A stretch of DNA of 64,000 bases from Rhizobium rhododendri (GTDB lineage Bacteria > Pseudomonadota > Alphaproteobacteria > Rhizobiales > Rhizobiaceae): assembly GCF_007000325.2 (NCBI RefSeq), contig NZ_CP117268.1, forward strand, positions 124,001 through 188,000, written 5' to 3'. Below, one piece after another: positions 1 through 7,889 of this stretch. The notes under the pieces were generated by a model, which did not search any database, was not told the DNA's origin, and saw only the letters and a program-made list of their open reading frames with translations. The stretch's first letter is position 1, and the number at the start of each line of letters is the position of its first letter. The position numbers were made by a program, and so were the translations under genes.

Positions 1-46
1 GGTAAAGCCGGTTCCTCCCCGTTGCACCACTGAAAAGGACATCTCC

Positions 47-460
47 ATGCGTTCGCTTTTCCATCTCGCCTACCATGTCACCGATCTCGATGAGGCGCGT
101 CAGTTCTATGGCGGCGTGCTTGGCTGCGAAGAGGGCCGGTCCACCGACACCTGGGTGGATTTCAACTTTTTCGGACACCAGATTTCACTGCATCTCGGCA
201 AGCCGTTCGAGGTCACCCGCACCGGCAAGGTGGGCGATCACATGGTAATGATGCCGCATCTCGGCGTCGTCCTGCCGCTCGATGCCTGGCTTGCGCTGTC
301 CGAACGGCTGCAGCATGCGGGCATTGCTTTCGACATACCGCCGGTCATACGGTTTGAAGGCGAGCCGGGCGAGCAGCGCACGATGTTCTTCTTCGATCCG
401 AGCGGCAATCCGATCGAGGTCAAGGGGTTCAAGGATTTCGACGGCGTTTTCGCCCATTGA
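47..460 (+). CDS. VOC-family (glyoxalase/dioxygenase-fold) protein
   Basis: 137 aa, one vicinal-oxygen-chelate unit of paired beta-alpha-beta-beta-beta modules. The first module opens with FHLAYHVTDLDEARQFY and the second ends with FFDPSGNPIEVKGF. His10 and the Glu in NPIEVKGF sit where VOC proteins bind their metal. The family includes glyoxalase I, extradiol dioxygenases and resistance proteins, and the substrate cannot be read from sequence. The start is preceded by AAAAGGACATCTCC, an adequate ribosome site. It converges with the M24 hydrolase gene, and a GC hairpin lies between them. Family assignment is firm; the reaction is unknown. Confidence 0.85.
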   Translation: MRSLFHLAYHVTDLDEARQFYGGVLGCEEGRSTDTWVDFNFFGHQISLHLGKPFEVTRTGKVGDHMVMMPHLGVVLPLDAWLALSERLQHAGIAFDIPPVIRFEGEPGEQRTMFFFDPSGNPIEVKGFKDFDGVFAH

Positions 461-470
461 GGCCAAGCCA

Positions 471-490
471 CCGGCGGCTCCGGCCGCCGG
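471..490. terminator. GC-rich hairpin between convergent genes
   Basis: A perfect 8-bp stem, CCGGCGGC (471-478) pairing with GCCGCCGG (483-490), with a TCCG loop. It lies between the stop codons of the convergent VOC and M24 genes. There is no strong T run (CTCTTCC follows), so termination in either direction is an inference from position. Confidence 0.4.
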
Positions 491-514
491 CTCTTCCGTC
501 ATTGCATTAGGCGC

Positions 515-1693
515 TCACCACCAATATGCGGGCGAGCGGGTCAGCAGTTCGTTTTCATGTCCGCCGATAATCAGGATGTCTTCGAAGAACGCGGCCCCGA
601 CCCCATCGAGTGATAGGAATGCTTCGACACCGAACACCATGTTTTCGTCGACGACATCGTCCGGCTGCGACATGACAGTCGAGATCCGCGGCTGTTCGAA
701 GCCGAGGCCTATCCCGTGCCCGTAGAACGGGAAATTCTTCATGATCGGCGAGACCGATCCGCCAAAGGCAGCTGTCAGGCGGTCGCCTTCGGCAGCGACG
801 TCCAGAAGCTTCGTTCCGGGGCGCATCATGTCGGACAGGCGATGGACGATGTTTGCCGCTGCCTCGATCAGCCTCCGCTGGTCGGCGGTCGGCCTGCCGC
901 GCACGCCAGTACGGCCGGGGTCGAGATAGTAACCCTGGTAAAAGGCGCCGTGCAGCGTGCCGGTTACGATATCGCCCGGCTTCGGCGTATCGGCGCTGTA
1001 GCCTGTTAACGGAAAGCGCTGGTCGAAGCCGAGGGTTTCGCCGTGGTTGGTGCCGATCATCTGCAGCCGGCCGCCTCGCCGCACCACTTCGCGGGCTGCC
1101 TCGCCGGCCGCTTCCCGCTCTGAAAGGCCCGACGTCAGACCCTCCATCAGGCGATTGAGCCCGGCCGTGGCCGTCTCGCCGCCGATGCGATAGCACTCCA
1201 GCTCAAGCGGGCTCTTGATCCGCCGCGCGGCGCGCACCAGGTCGTCTGCGGGCACCCAGTCGATACCGGGCGCTACCTCGAGCAGTTGCTGGTAGAATTT
1301 CATCGGGATGAACTGTGTACCGACCAGCGCCACGCGGCCCGTGATGCCCCTGTCGTTCAACGCCTTCGCCACGCTGCGGAAGGGATGGTTCGAACAATGC
1401 GCGTCGGAGATGGAGACGAGATCGGTTCGAACCTCGGGTTCGTCGATGTGGAGCTGCGGCTCCTTGCCCTGTTGAAGAATGATGCCCGAGAACGAACGCG
1501 CCGACCAGATCAGCGAATCCGTGCCGCCGCTGATAGCGTAGTGGTTCGAAAGATAGAGGATGTCGCCGCAATTATCGGTGGTCCCGCCGCCACGTCCGAA
1601 GACGACCGCCGTCTCGAAGTCGTGCGCCCGCATGACCTCCAGCACCCTGTCCCACCGGCTTTGATATTCGTGCAGCGGGAAATAGCGGCTCAT
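515..1693 (-). CDS. M24-family (creatinase / Xaa-Pro aminopeptidase-like) hydrolase
   Basis: 392 aa from the ATG at 1693, which has GGAG seven bases upstream. A creatinase-type N-terminal domain (about 1-150) is followed by a pita-bread catalytic domain. The catalytic half shows YYLDPGRTG (second metal Asp), FYGHGIGLGFEQPR (His), FGVEAFL (Glu) and FFEDILII (Glu). The first Asp ligand of metallopeptidases appears to be Leu in GTLHGAFYQGYYLD, so a metal-independent, creatinase-like hydrolysis of a small amide is possible. It is divergent from an amino-acid-type ABC operon, which suggests uptake and cleavage of a related nitrogen compound. Family confident; substrate not determined. Confidence 0.82.
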   Translation of the reverse strand: MSRYFPLHEYQSRWDRVLEVMRAHDFETAVVFGRGGGTTDNCGDILYLSNHYAISGGTDSLIWSARSFSGIILQQGKEPQLHIDEPEVRTDLVSISDAHCSNHPFRSVAKALNDRGITGRVALVGTQFIPMKFYQQLLEVAPGIDWVPADDLVRAARRIKSPLELECYRIGGETATAGLNRLMEGLTSGLSEREAAGEAAREVVRRGGRLQMIGTNHGETLGFDQRFPLTGYSADTPKPGDIVTGTLHGAFYQGYYLDPGRTGVRGRPTADQRRLIEAAANIVHRLSDMMRPGTKLLDVAAEGDRLTAAFGGSVSPIMKNFPFYGHGIGLGFEQPRISTVMSQPDDVVDENMVFGVEAFLSLDGVGAAFFEDILIIGGHENELLTRSPAYWW

Positions 1694-2045
1694 CGTCAAA
1701 CTCCTGTCGGCGGACCATGGCGCCAGTGGCTGCGTTCGCAGATCCTACGCATTCAGGGCGGCGGCGGATTGGCAAAACGTCGAAACTTCACCGGCACGGA
1801 AATTGGGTACACCAATTGTGTTCCCAAGTCAAACCTCGGAGCTTCTTCAATTGATTATTTAATGGGCCGGGTGAAATTTTAATCAATCAGAACAGTCTGA
1901 TGACGGGCCGGCTGGTAAATGTATGAAATCAGTTCTTGAATTCCAGCGGTATACTGAATACCCTTCCTGTGGGCGGTAAGGCAAAGGCAATCCCGGCAAC
2001 AGGCTTAGAGCCATTCCCGGGGTGAGAGTATTGGGTAACCGAACG
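1694..2045. promoter_or_regulatory. Divergent intergenic region with two inverted repeats
   Basis: This 352-base gap separates the divergent M24 gene and the ABC operon, so both promoters should lie here. Two dyads are visible: AATTGG-GTACA-CCAATT at 1801-1817, and TTGATTA (1851-1857) pairing with TAATCAA (1880-1886). Either could be a regulator site. No confident -35/-10 pair was identified and no regulator gene lies immediately beside it. No convincing coding frame is present. Confidence 0.35.
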
Positions 2046-2900
2046 ATGACAGACATTTCCGAGACGGCAATTGCTGGCCAAGCTACACCGCCCCCCACGA
2101 CACCGCTTCTGGTCCTCAAGGACATCCGAAAGAGCTTTGGCGACAACGAGGTCCTGAAGGGTGTTTCGCTTGCGGTCGAGCCCGGCGAGGTGGTTTCGAT
2201 CATTGGCGCCAGCGGCTCCGGCAAAAGCACTTTCCTGCGCTCGATCAACGGCCTCGAGATGCCGCAATCCGGCTTCCTGAAGTTCGAGGAACTGTCTTTC
2301 GATTTCCGCACGGAATCGCGTTTTCTTCCGACTCCGGCGCAGATGCAGTCGCTGCGGACCCGCGTCGGCATGGTCTTCCAGAGCTACAATCTCTGGCCGC
2401 ACATGACGGTGCTCGAAAACGTCATCCATGCGCCGATGAAACTGTTGAAGCTTCCCAAGGCACAGGCCGTCGAAGAGGCGGAGGCACTGCTGTCGCGCAT
2501 CGGTCTCTACGACAAGCGCCACAGCTATCCGTCCCGGCTTTCCGGCGGCCAGCAGCAGCGCGTCGCCATCGTCCGGGCGCTGGCGATGAAACCGCGTCTG
2601 ATGCTGTTCGACGAGGTGACCTCGGCCCTCGATCCCGAACTGGTGCACGAGGTTCTCGTGCTGATGGCCTCGCTTGCCGCCGAGGGCATGACGATGCTCC
2701 TGGTGACCCACGAGATTGCCTTTGCGCGCGACGTGTCGTCCCGCGTCCTGTTTTTCGACAAGGGCGTTATCGCCGAAACGGGGTCGCGCGATATTCTGCG
2801 CAACCCCGGCAGCGACCGGCTGCGGCAGTTCCTCCATCGCATCCTTCACGATGGCCTGGCCTATGGCTCCGCGCCTGCTGAAACTATCGAGGGAGCATGA
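2046..2900 (+). CDS. Amino-acid-type ABC transporter, ATP-binding protein
   Basis: 284 aa ATPase of the polar amino-acid uptake (GlnQ/HisP) type. Walker A is GASGSGKST, the Q-loop region is [15 protein letters not shown], the signature is [14 protein letters not shown] and Walker B is [14 protein letters not shown]; the usual EPTSALDP is EVTSALDP here. The H-loop is LVTHEIAFA. The start is taken at ATG 2046; a GTG at 2022 in the same frame is possible. The stop overlaps the permease ATG (ATGATGATG at 2897), so the two are translationally coupled. It works with the permease and binding protein that follow at the inner membrane. Confidence 0.92.
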   Translation: MTDISETAIAGQATPPPTTPLLVLKDIRKSFGDNEVLKGVSLAVEPGEVVSIIGASGSGKSTFLRSINGLEMPQSGFLKFEELSFDFRTESRFLPTPAQMQSLRTRVGMVFQSYNLWPHMTVLENVIHAPMKLLKLPKAQAVEEAEALLSRIGLYDKRHSYPSRLSGGQQQRVAIVRALAMKPRLMLFDEVTSALDPELVHEVLVLMASLAAEGMTMLLVTHEIAFARDVSSRVLFFDKGVIAETGSRDILRNPGSDRLRQFLHRILHDGLAYGSAPAETIEGA

Positions 2901-3562
2901 TGATGCTGGCTGATTTCCTGGGGGATGTCCGTCTTTACGGATCCGGCTTCCTGATGGCATCCTGGACCGTCTTCTGGCTGACGATCCTCACCATTGTCGT
3001 CAGCTGGATTTGCGGTCTGCTCGCAGCCCTCGGCCAGCGGTCGAAATGGCGTGCCGTTCGCTCGGTCACGGCCTTCTACATCTGGTTCATTCGCGGCACG
3101 CCGACGATCATCCAGATATTCATCGTCTATTTCGGCTTTCCGCAGGTCGGGATCCGGTTGTCGCCGTTTACCGCCGGCGTGCTGGCGCTCGGCATAAACA
3201 GCGGCGCGTATGTGGCTGAAATCATCCGCAGCGGCCTCATGGCGATCCCGCGCGGGCAGACCGAATCCGCACTGGCGATCGGCTTCAGCCAGGCTGCCAC
3301 GATGCGGACGATCGTCTTGCCGCAGGTCTTCCGCATCGTTCTGCCGTCGCTCACCAACGAGGCGATCTCGACGCTGAAGAATACCTCGTTGCTGTCGACA
3401 ATTACGGTTGTGGAATTGACGCTCTACGCCCAGACGCTGATCGCGATGACCTTCCGCCCGTTCGATTTCTACATTGCGGTTGCGGTCATCTACCTGCTGC
3501 TGACGACGATCCTGACCCAGCTTGCCGCCTGGCTGGAGCGCCGCTACGCGGTGAACAGCTGA
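2897..3562 (+). CDS. Amino-acid-type ABC transporter, permease
   Basis: 221 aa HisM/GlnP-family inner-membrane permease with about five hydrophobic segments. The hallmark [14 protein letters not shown] is near residue 70. The EAA-type coupling helix is around [16 protein letters not shown], followed by [14 protein letters not shown]. It overlaps the ATPase stop codon and precedes the binding-protein gene by about 100 bases. Only one permease gene is present, so the channel is probably a homodimer. Substrate is inferred only from family: a polar amino acid or a derivative. Confidence 0.9.
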   Translation: MMMLADFLGDVRLYGSGFLMASWTVFWLTILTIVVSWICGLLAALGQRSKWRAVRSVTAFYIWFIRGTPTIIQIFIVYFGFPQVGIRLSPFTAGVLALGINSGAYVAEIIRSGLMAIPRGQTESALAIGFSQAATMRTIVLPQVFRIVLPSLTNEAISTLKNTSLLSTITVVELTLYAQTLIAMTFRPFDFYIAVAVIYLLLTTILTQLAAWLERRYAVNS

Positions 3563-3658
3563 GGCACCCTGCCTATTCCTCGTGCGCCATGCCCGAAGAA
3601 ACTGACCCCGGTTGCAAACGACAGGGGATATCGATCAAGAAAAATGAAGGGAACAGTC

Positions 3659-4447
3659 ATGAAACGCCAGCTTATCGCCCTTGCGCTTGCCGCAGCGGCC
3701 GCCTTTTCCACTCACGCTCCGGCTTCGGCCGCCGATCTCGAACTGCTGCAACCCGGCAAATTGCTGGTGGCTACCGAGGGCACCTTTCCGCCGTTCAGCA
3801 TGCGTGGTGCCGATGGCAGCCTCGACGGCCTGGAAATCCGCGTCATGAAGGAGATTTCCAAACGTCTCGGTCTCGAATACACACCGGTCATCATCAAGTG
3901 GGAATCGCTGTTGATCGGGTTGCAGGCCGACCAGTATGATATCACCAGCGACGCCATGGATATCACGCCCGAGCGCCAGAAGCAGGTCGTCTTTGCCGAT
4001 GGCTGGCTCGAATCCGGCGCGGCTGTGGTCGTTCCGAAGGGCTCCGCCATCAAGACGCCTGCCGATCTCAAGGGCAAATCCGTCGGGGCGCTGGCATCCT
4101 CGACCTTCGCCAAGCTGGCAGAAGACAAGGGCGCCACGGTCAAGGCCTATAAGGCCGAGACGGACGGCATCCAGGATCTCCTCAACGGCAACATCGACGC
4201 CGAGATCACCGACGCCATCGGGGCCGGCTACATGATCAAGTCGGCGAAGATGCCGCTCGAGGTGCTTCCGGAAGCCATCAGCCATATCCAGAAGGGTTTT
4301 GCGGTCAAGAAAGGCAAGCCTGAACTCGTCAAGGCCGTCAACAAGGCTCTGGCCGAGATGGTTGCCGACGGCACCTATGCCAAGCTGACGACAGATCTCG
4401 TCGGCTTCGATCCAGCGCCGAAGAATCCCATCAGGACTATCCAGTAA
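3659..4447 (+). CDS. Periplasmic amino-acid-type substrate-binding protein
   Basis: 262 aa, family 3 solute-binding protein. The start at 3659 is chosen because AAGGGAAC precedes it and it gives a clean Sec signal (MKRQLIALALAAAAAFSTHA, cleaved near ASA-AD). The mature part begins LLVATEGTFPPFSM, typical of this family, with the second-lobe motif YDITSDAMDITPERQKQ. It is the last gene of the ATPase-permease-binding protein operon and delivers the ligand to the permease. The presence of an M24 hydrolase next door hints at a peptide-like or guanidino/amide ligand, but this is inference. Confidence 0.9.
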   Translation: MKRQLIALALAAAAAFSTHAPASAADLELLQPGKLLVATEGTFPPFSMRGADGSLDGLEIRVMKEISKRLGLEYTPVIIKWESLLIGLQADQYDITSDAMDITPERQKQVVFADGWLESGAAVVVPKGSAIKTPADLKGKSVGALASSTFAKLAEDKGATVKAYKAETDGIQDLLNGNIDAEITDAIGAGYMIKSAKMPLEVLPEAISHIQKGFAVKKGKPELVKAVNKALAEMVADGTYAKLTTDLVGFDPAPKNPIRTIQ

Positions 4448-4500
4448 GGCTCACTGCCGACATCGCCTAGCAGGTCGCTGCAGCGGTTTTGCCGTAGCAG

Positions 4501-4538
4501 CGATCTCTATCGTCAATAATTTAAAACAAAAGAGATCG
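4501..4538. repeat. 8-bp inverted repeat upstream of the SARP-type regulator
   Basis: CGATCTCT (4501-4508) and AGAGATCG (4531-4538) form a perfect dyad with a 22-base AT-rich spacer, just upstream of the proposed promoter of the regulator gene. There is no T tract after it, so it is more likely a protein-binding dyad than the terminator of the preceding ABC operon. Confidence 0.35.
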
Positions 4539-4552
4539 ATCATTACCTTGCC

Positions 4553-4583
4553 TTGAAAGCCGTATCGTGTGAACAGGTTATAT
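4553..4583 (+). promoter_or_regulatory. Possible promoter of the SARP-type regulator gene
   Basis: TTGAAA at 4553-4558 and GTTATA/TTATAT at 4577-4583 are spaced 18-19 bases. If used, transcription would start near 4590, downstream of the GTG at 4569, which supports the ATG at 4617 as the translation start. Read by eye only. Confidence 0.3.
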
Positions 4584-4616
4584 ATCCTGACAGACAGAGA
4601 CTTGTGGAAAGCAACC

Positions 4617-6560
4617 ATGAAGTTCAAACTGCATACCTTCGGTCGCTTAAGACTTGTTGATCGCGTCGGTGATGTTTCTTTTCCTGAAAAAGCTCTTTTA
4701 GCGCTCTGTTATCTTCTTGATACCAAGCAGATGGAAGCAAAGCGCGAAGATGTGGCCGCGTTACTGTGGAGTGGCTCAAGTCAATCCGGCCTGCTCGCCA
4801 ACATGCGCAAGCTCATCTCCCGGATCAAGGACAGGCAGCTCGAACTCGGTGTCGAATTCCTGACGTTTACCGACAAGACAATTCGCGTGGAGATCGGCTC
4901 GCTCGATTTCGACCTCACATCCATCGACACTCTGGAAGACGAGGACGCGGTCCGCTCCCTGCACCGGATGTTGAATGTCATTGGTCCGGAGTTTCTCCAG
5001 GACTTCGTGCCCATGGATACGCTGCTCGACGCCTGGGTCGAGGAAAAACGCAAGGGCTGTTCAGACCGGTTGCTGCGGGCGTTCAAACGCGCCTTGCCGA
5101 TGCTCTCGGCCCGGGGCTGCGACGACGTGATGCGGACAGCCGCGCTCCGCCTATTCACGCTCTACCCTCAGGACGAAGAGGTCCAGCGCTTCCTTCTCGA
5201 ATGCTCGGGGAGCGAGGGTAGCCTGGAGGGTTTGTCATCCGGCGCGAGCCTGAAGGAGGAGACGCCATCCGGCTCTGCGGATGCGGGACAAGACCTGCTT
5301 TCGCTGGATCTGGCGGGCCGGATGTTCAACAAGCAGTTTGCGGAGGCCCGCGCGTTGCTGCTGGCTCGCCCGTCGCCGTTCCTGTCTCCCTACGGCGGCG
5401 GCCATCTCAAGCTGCCGCGTCTGGCACTTCTGCCGCCGCAACTCGACGGCGGAAATATTGTCGCGACGCTGCTTGCGGCCTCCCTTGTCGAGGACATCAC
5501 GATCGGTTTCGGCGCCCTGAAAAGCGTGCGCGTGATCGCCCCCCACACGGCCAGCCAGTTTTCCCGCGATCCGGACAAGGCTGCGACATTCGCCCGCCAT
5601 TCCATTTCCTATATCCTCGATACCCGGATCAGCTACGACGAGGAGGTTTCGCTCTTTGCCCAGCTGATCTCCTTTGCCAATGACGAGATCGTCTGGGCTG
5701 AACGTTTCAGCCTCGATGCCTCCAACCTGACGCGGCAAAGGCGGGAAATTTCCAAGCGTATCGCGGTGACCGTTGCCTCGCAGATTGAGCGGGACGAGCT
5801 GTCACGGGCTTATTTCGAGGCCAGCCCGGAGGCCTATCACAGCTATCTGGTTGGGCAGCGTCATCTCAAGGATCTGACATTGCCGAATCTGCGCCGGGCC
5901 CGTCGGGAATTCCGGTCCGCGCTGCAAACCAACCCGCATTTTGCTCCGGCGCTGAGCGGTATCGCGCGCACCTATTCCAAGGAATGGTTGCTCACGGCGC
6001 GCGGCGACCAGGAATTGCTGGCCTCGGCTGCGGAGTTTTCCACCAAGGCGATTGCTGCCGGTGCAGATCTCGGCGGAGGGTATCGCGAGTTGGGAGTGGT
6101 CAGGCTGCTGCAGGGGGACCTCGACGAGAGCGTCGAGGCGATGAAGCTTGCCGAGAAGCTCAGCCCGCACAATGCCGATATTATCGCCGACCATGCCGAT
6201 ACGCTGGTTCATTATTCGCAGCCGGCGGCGGCGATGGAAAAAATAGTCAATGCCATCGACCTCAACCCGCTGACACCTGACACCTACCTTTGGACTGCCG
6301 CCGGTGCCAGCTACTGCCTCTTGAATTTCGAGGCTGCCCTGGCCTATATCGCCATGACGCACGACAAGAGCCTTACCAATAGGCTCTCTGCGGCCTGCTG
6401 GGCGATGCTCGGCGACATCAGGAAGGCGCGTTCCTTCGTGCGCAAGGCGCGGCAGAGCAATCCTGATTTCGATGTGGATAAGTGGCTTTCAGTCATCGCC
6501 ATGAAAGAACAGTGGCAGAAAGATCTGTATCGCGAAGGCCTGCGAAAAGCTGGATTTTAG
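4617..6560 (+). CDS. SARP/BTAD-type transcriptional regulator with TPR-like C-terminal region
   Basis: 647 aa. Residues 1-95 resemble the OmpR-like winged helix of SARP-type activators: MKFKLHTFGRLRL, then FPEKALLALCYLL, REDVAALLW and a recognition-helix-like LANMRKLISRIK. Residues 100-210 resemble the bacterial transcriptional activator helical domain. The middle resembles the TolB/adenylate-cyclase-associated domain of rhizobial regulators (SLVEDITIGFGALKSVRVIA). The C-terminus (about 420-620) is helical with TPR-like units such as NPHFAPALSGIARTY and SPHNADIIADHADTLVHY. The ATG at 4617 has GGAAAG upstream. The target is unknown; it may control the following small gene and hydrolase, or the facing PLP/ATP-grasp operon. 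Confidence 0.75.
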   Translation: MKFKLHTFGRLRLVDRVGDVSFPEKALLALCYLLDTKQMEAKREDVAALLWSGSSQSGLLANMRKLISRIKDRQLELGVEFLTFTDKTIRVEIGSLDFDLTSIDTLEDEDAVRSLHRMLNVIGPEFLQDFVPMDTLLDAWVEEKRKGCSDRLLRAFKRALPMLSARGCDDVMRTAALRLFTLYPQDEEVQRFLLECSGSEGSLEGLSSGASLKEETPSGSADAGQDLLSLDLAGRMFNKQFAEARALLLARPSPFLSPYGGGHLKLPRLALLPPQLDGGNIVATLLAASLVEDITIGFGALKSVRVIAPHTASQFSRDPDKAATFARHSISYILDTRISYDEEVSLFAQLISFANDEIVWAERFSLDASNLTRQRREISKRIAVTVASQIERDELSRAYFEASPEAYHSYLVGQRHLKDLTLPNLRRARREFRSALQTNPHFAPALSGIARTYSKEWLLTARGDQELLASAAEFSTKAIAAGADLGGGYRELGVVRLLQGDLDESVEAMKLAEKLSPHNADIIADHADTLVHYSQPAAAMEKIVNAIDLNPLTPDTYLWTAAGASYCLLNFEAALAYIAMTHDKSLTNRLSAACWAMLGDIRKARSFVRKARQSNPDFDVDKWLSVIAMKEQWQKDLYREGLRKAGF

Positions 6561-6582
6561 GCAGACACGAGAGGGAACATCG

Positions 6583-6801
6583 ATGGCGAAAGTGGTCGTA
6601 TTCGGACTGCCAGGGGAAGACGGCTTGTGGATCGCGGATCTTGCTGCGGGGACAGTGACCGCTCTTGCCGCACCGACTTCCGGAGCGCTCAAGCAAGCGA
6701 ACGATCTAAGGACGGCCGGCGCAACGGTCGTAAAAGAGGTCGATCTGGCTGTTGCCGTCAGCAGCACGGCCGACGTGGCCTCCGGTTTCCTCGACGGCTA
6801 G
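6583..6801 (+). CDS. 72-aa hypothetical protein
   Basis: A small ORF 22 bases after the SARP-type regulator with a good ribosome site (GAGAGGGAAC, then ATG). The product starts MAKVVVFGLPGEDGLWIADL and ends DVASGFLDG. It is rich in Ala, Val and Gly, with no Cys, no signal peptide and no membrane helix. I do not recognise it. The position between a regulator and an exported hydrolase suggests co-transcription with the regulator. A role as a small regulatory or precursor peptide is only speculation. Confidence 0.6.
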   Translation: MAKVVVFGLPGEDGLWIADLAAGTVTALAAPTSGALKQANDLRTAGATVVKEVDLAVAVSSTADVASGFLDG

Positions 6802-6903
6802 GGCCTCGTTTCCCGGGTTGCGCGGCGAGGTGGCAGAGGCTACCACAGTCGGGCAATCACACGCTGCAAGCCTTGAAGGCCATTCGTGAAGAGGAGAACA
6901 CCG

Positions 6904-7788
6904 ATGAAAGCACTTTCACTCCTGGCAATGTTGAGCGCCTCCGTTGCCGGACAAGCCTTTGCGATAGAGACCGGGCCGGTTTCGGCCGAACCTGCGGCCA
7001 AGACATTCACCATCGGCAGCATCAAGGTGACCGCGCTGCGGGATGCTCAGTTCGTTGCAGCCAATGACGGCAAGCTTTTTGGCGTCGGGATCGGACCGGA
7101 GGCCGTTTCCAAGGTGCTGAAGGCAGCCGGACAGCCGACGGACCGCGTTACGCTCAGTGTCGACGGGCTTCTTGTGCAGTCCGGCAGCCAGAAAATCCTG
7201 ATCGATACCGGCCTTGGGCCATCGGCGCACGGTGTTCTGCTGGAAAGCCTCGCCAAGGCCGGGAGCAAGCCGGAGGATATTTCCGACGTGCTGATCACCC
7301 ACGTTCACGGCGATCACATCGGCGGACTGGTAAAGGCAGACGGTTCTCTTGCATTCGCCAACGCGACGATCCGCATTTCAGCGCCCGACTGGACGTGGCT
7401 GCAGACCCAGCCGAAGATGGCTGCGCTGGTGACCGCCATCACGCCCAAGGTGAAGACCTTCGCACCGGGAGACAGCGTTGCCGAGGGCATCACCTCCGTG
7501 CCGATCAAGGGACACACCCCGGGTCATGTCGGCTATCAGATCGTCTCCGGCAATAAACGGCTTCTGGACATCGGTGACACAGCCCATAGCTCCATTGTAT
7601 CGCTAGCCGAGCCCGATTGGGCGATGGGCTTTGACAACGATGCAGTCGAGGGCAAGGTCAGCCGCCGGGAAATCCTGTCGCAACTCGCCAAGGATGACGA
7701 GCTGATCTTTGCACCCCACTTTCCGTTTCCCGGTGTCGGCCACATCGTGGCGGTAGGCGATCACTTCGCCTGGAAGCCGCAAAAGTAA
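6904..7788 (+). CDS. Exported metallo-beta-lactamase-fold hydrolase
   Basis: 294 aa. The start at 6904 follows GAGGAG and opens with a Sec signal (MKALSLLAMLSASVAGQAFA). The zinc motif HxHxDH is present in LITHVHGDHIGGL. Further metal-ligand regions are KGHTPGHVGYQI and LLDIGDTAHS, and the C-terminal APHFPFPGVGHI supplies a late His. This is the periplasmic MBL-fold family that includes lactonase-like and quorum-quenching relatives; its substrate is not known. It is convergent with the PLP decarboxylase operon. Confidence 0.87.
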   Translation: MKALSLLAMLSASVAGQAFAIETGPVSAEPAAKTFTIGSIKVTALRDAQFVAANDGKLFGVGIGPEAVSKVLKAAGQPTDRVTLSVDGLLVQSGSQKILIDTGLGPSAHGVLLESLAKAGSKPEDISDVLITHVHGDHIGGLVKADGSLAFANATIRISAPDWTWLQTQPKMAALVTAITPKVKTFAPGDSVAEGITSVPIKGHTPGHVGYQIVSGNKRLLDIGDTAHSSIVSLAEPDWAMGFDNDAVEGKVSRREILSQLAKDDELIFAPHFPFPGVGHIVAVGDHFAWKPQK

Positions 7789-7843
7789 ACATGTTTAGCC
7801 GGCTCCACGCCTAGGTTTACCAAAAGCCGAGGCGGCGTGGTCT

Positions 7844-7869
7844 GGAATGCGGGTACTTTCCTGCATTCC
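7844..7869. terminator. Hairpin between convergent genes (weak terminator)
   Basis: GGAATGCGGG (7844-7853) pairs with CCTGCATTCC (7860-7869) over a 6-base loop with one G-T mismatch. It sits between the convergent MBL hydrolase and decarboxylase stops. There is no T run on either side, so termination is only suggested by position. Confidence 0.35.
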
Positions 7870-7889
7870 ACCTCGCTCAGACAGCCGTT

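Noticed and set aside
4478..4487. Palindrome CGCTGCAGCG followed by GTTTT as terminator of the first ABC operon
   Set aside because: It is a self-complementary sequence with no loop, so it cannot form a normal terminator hairpin.
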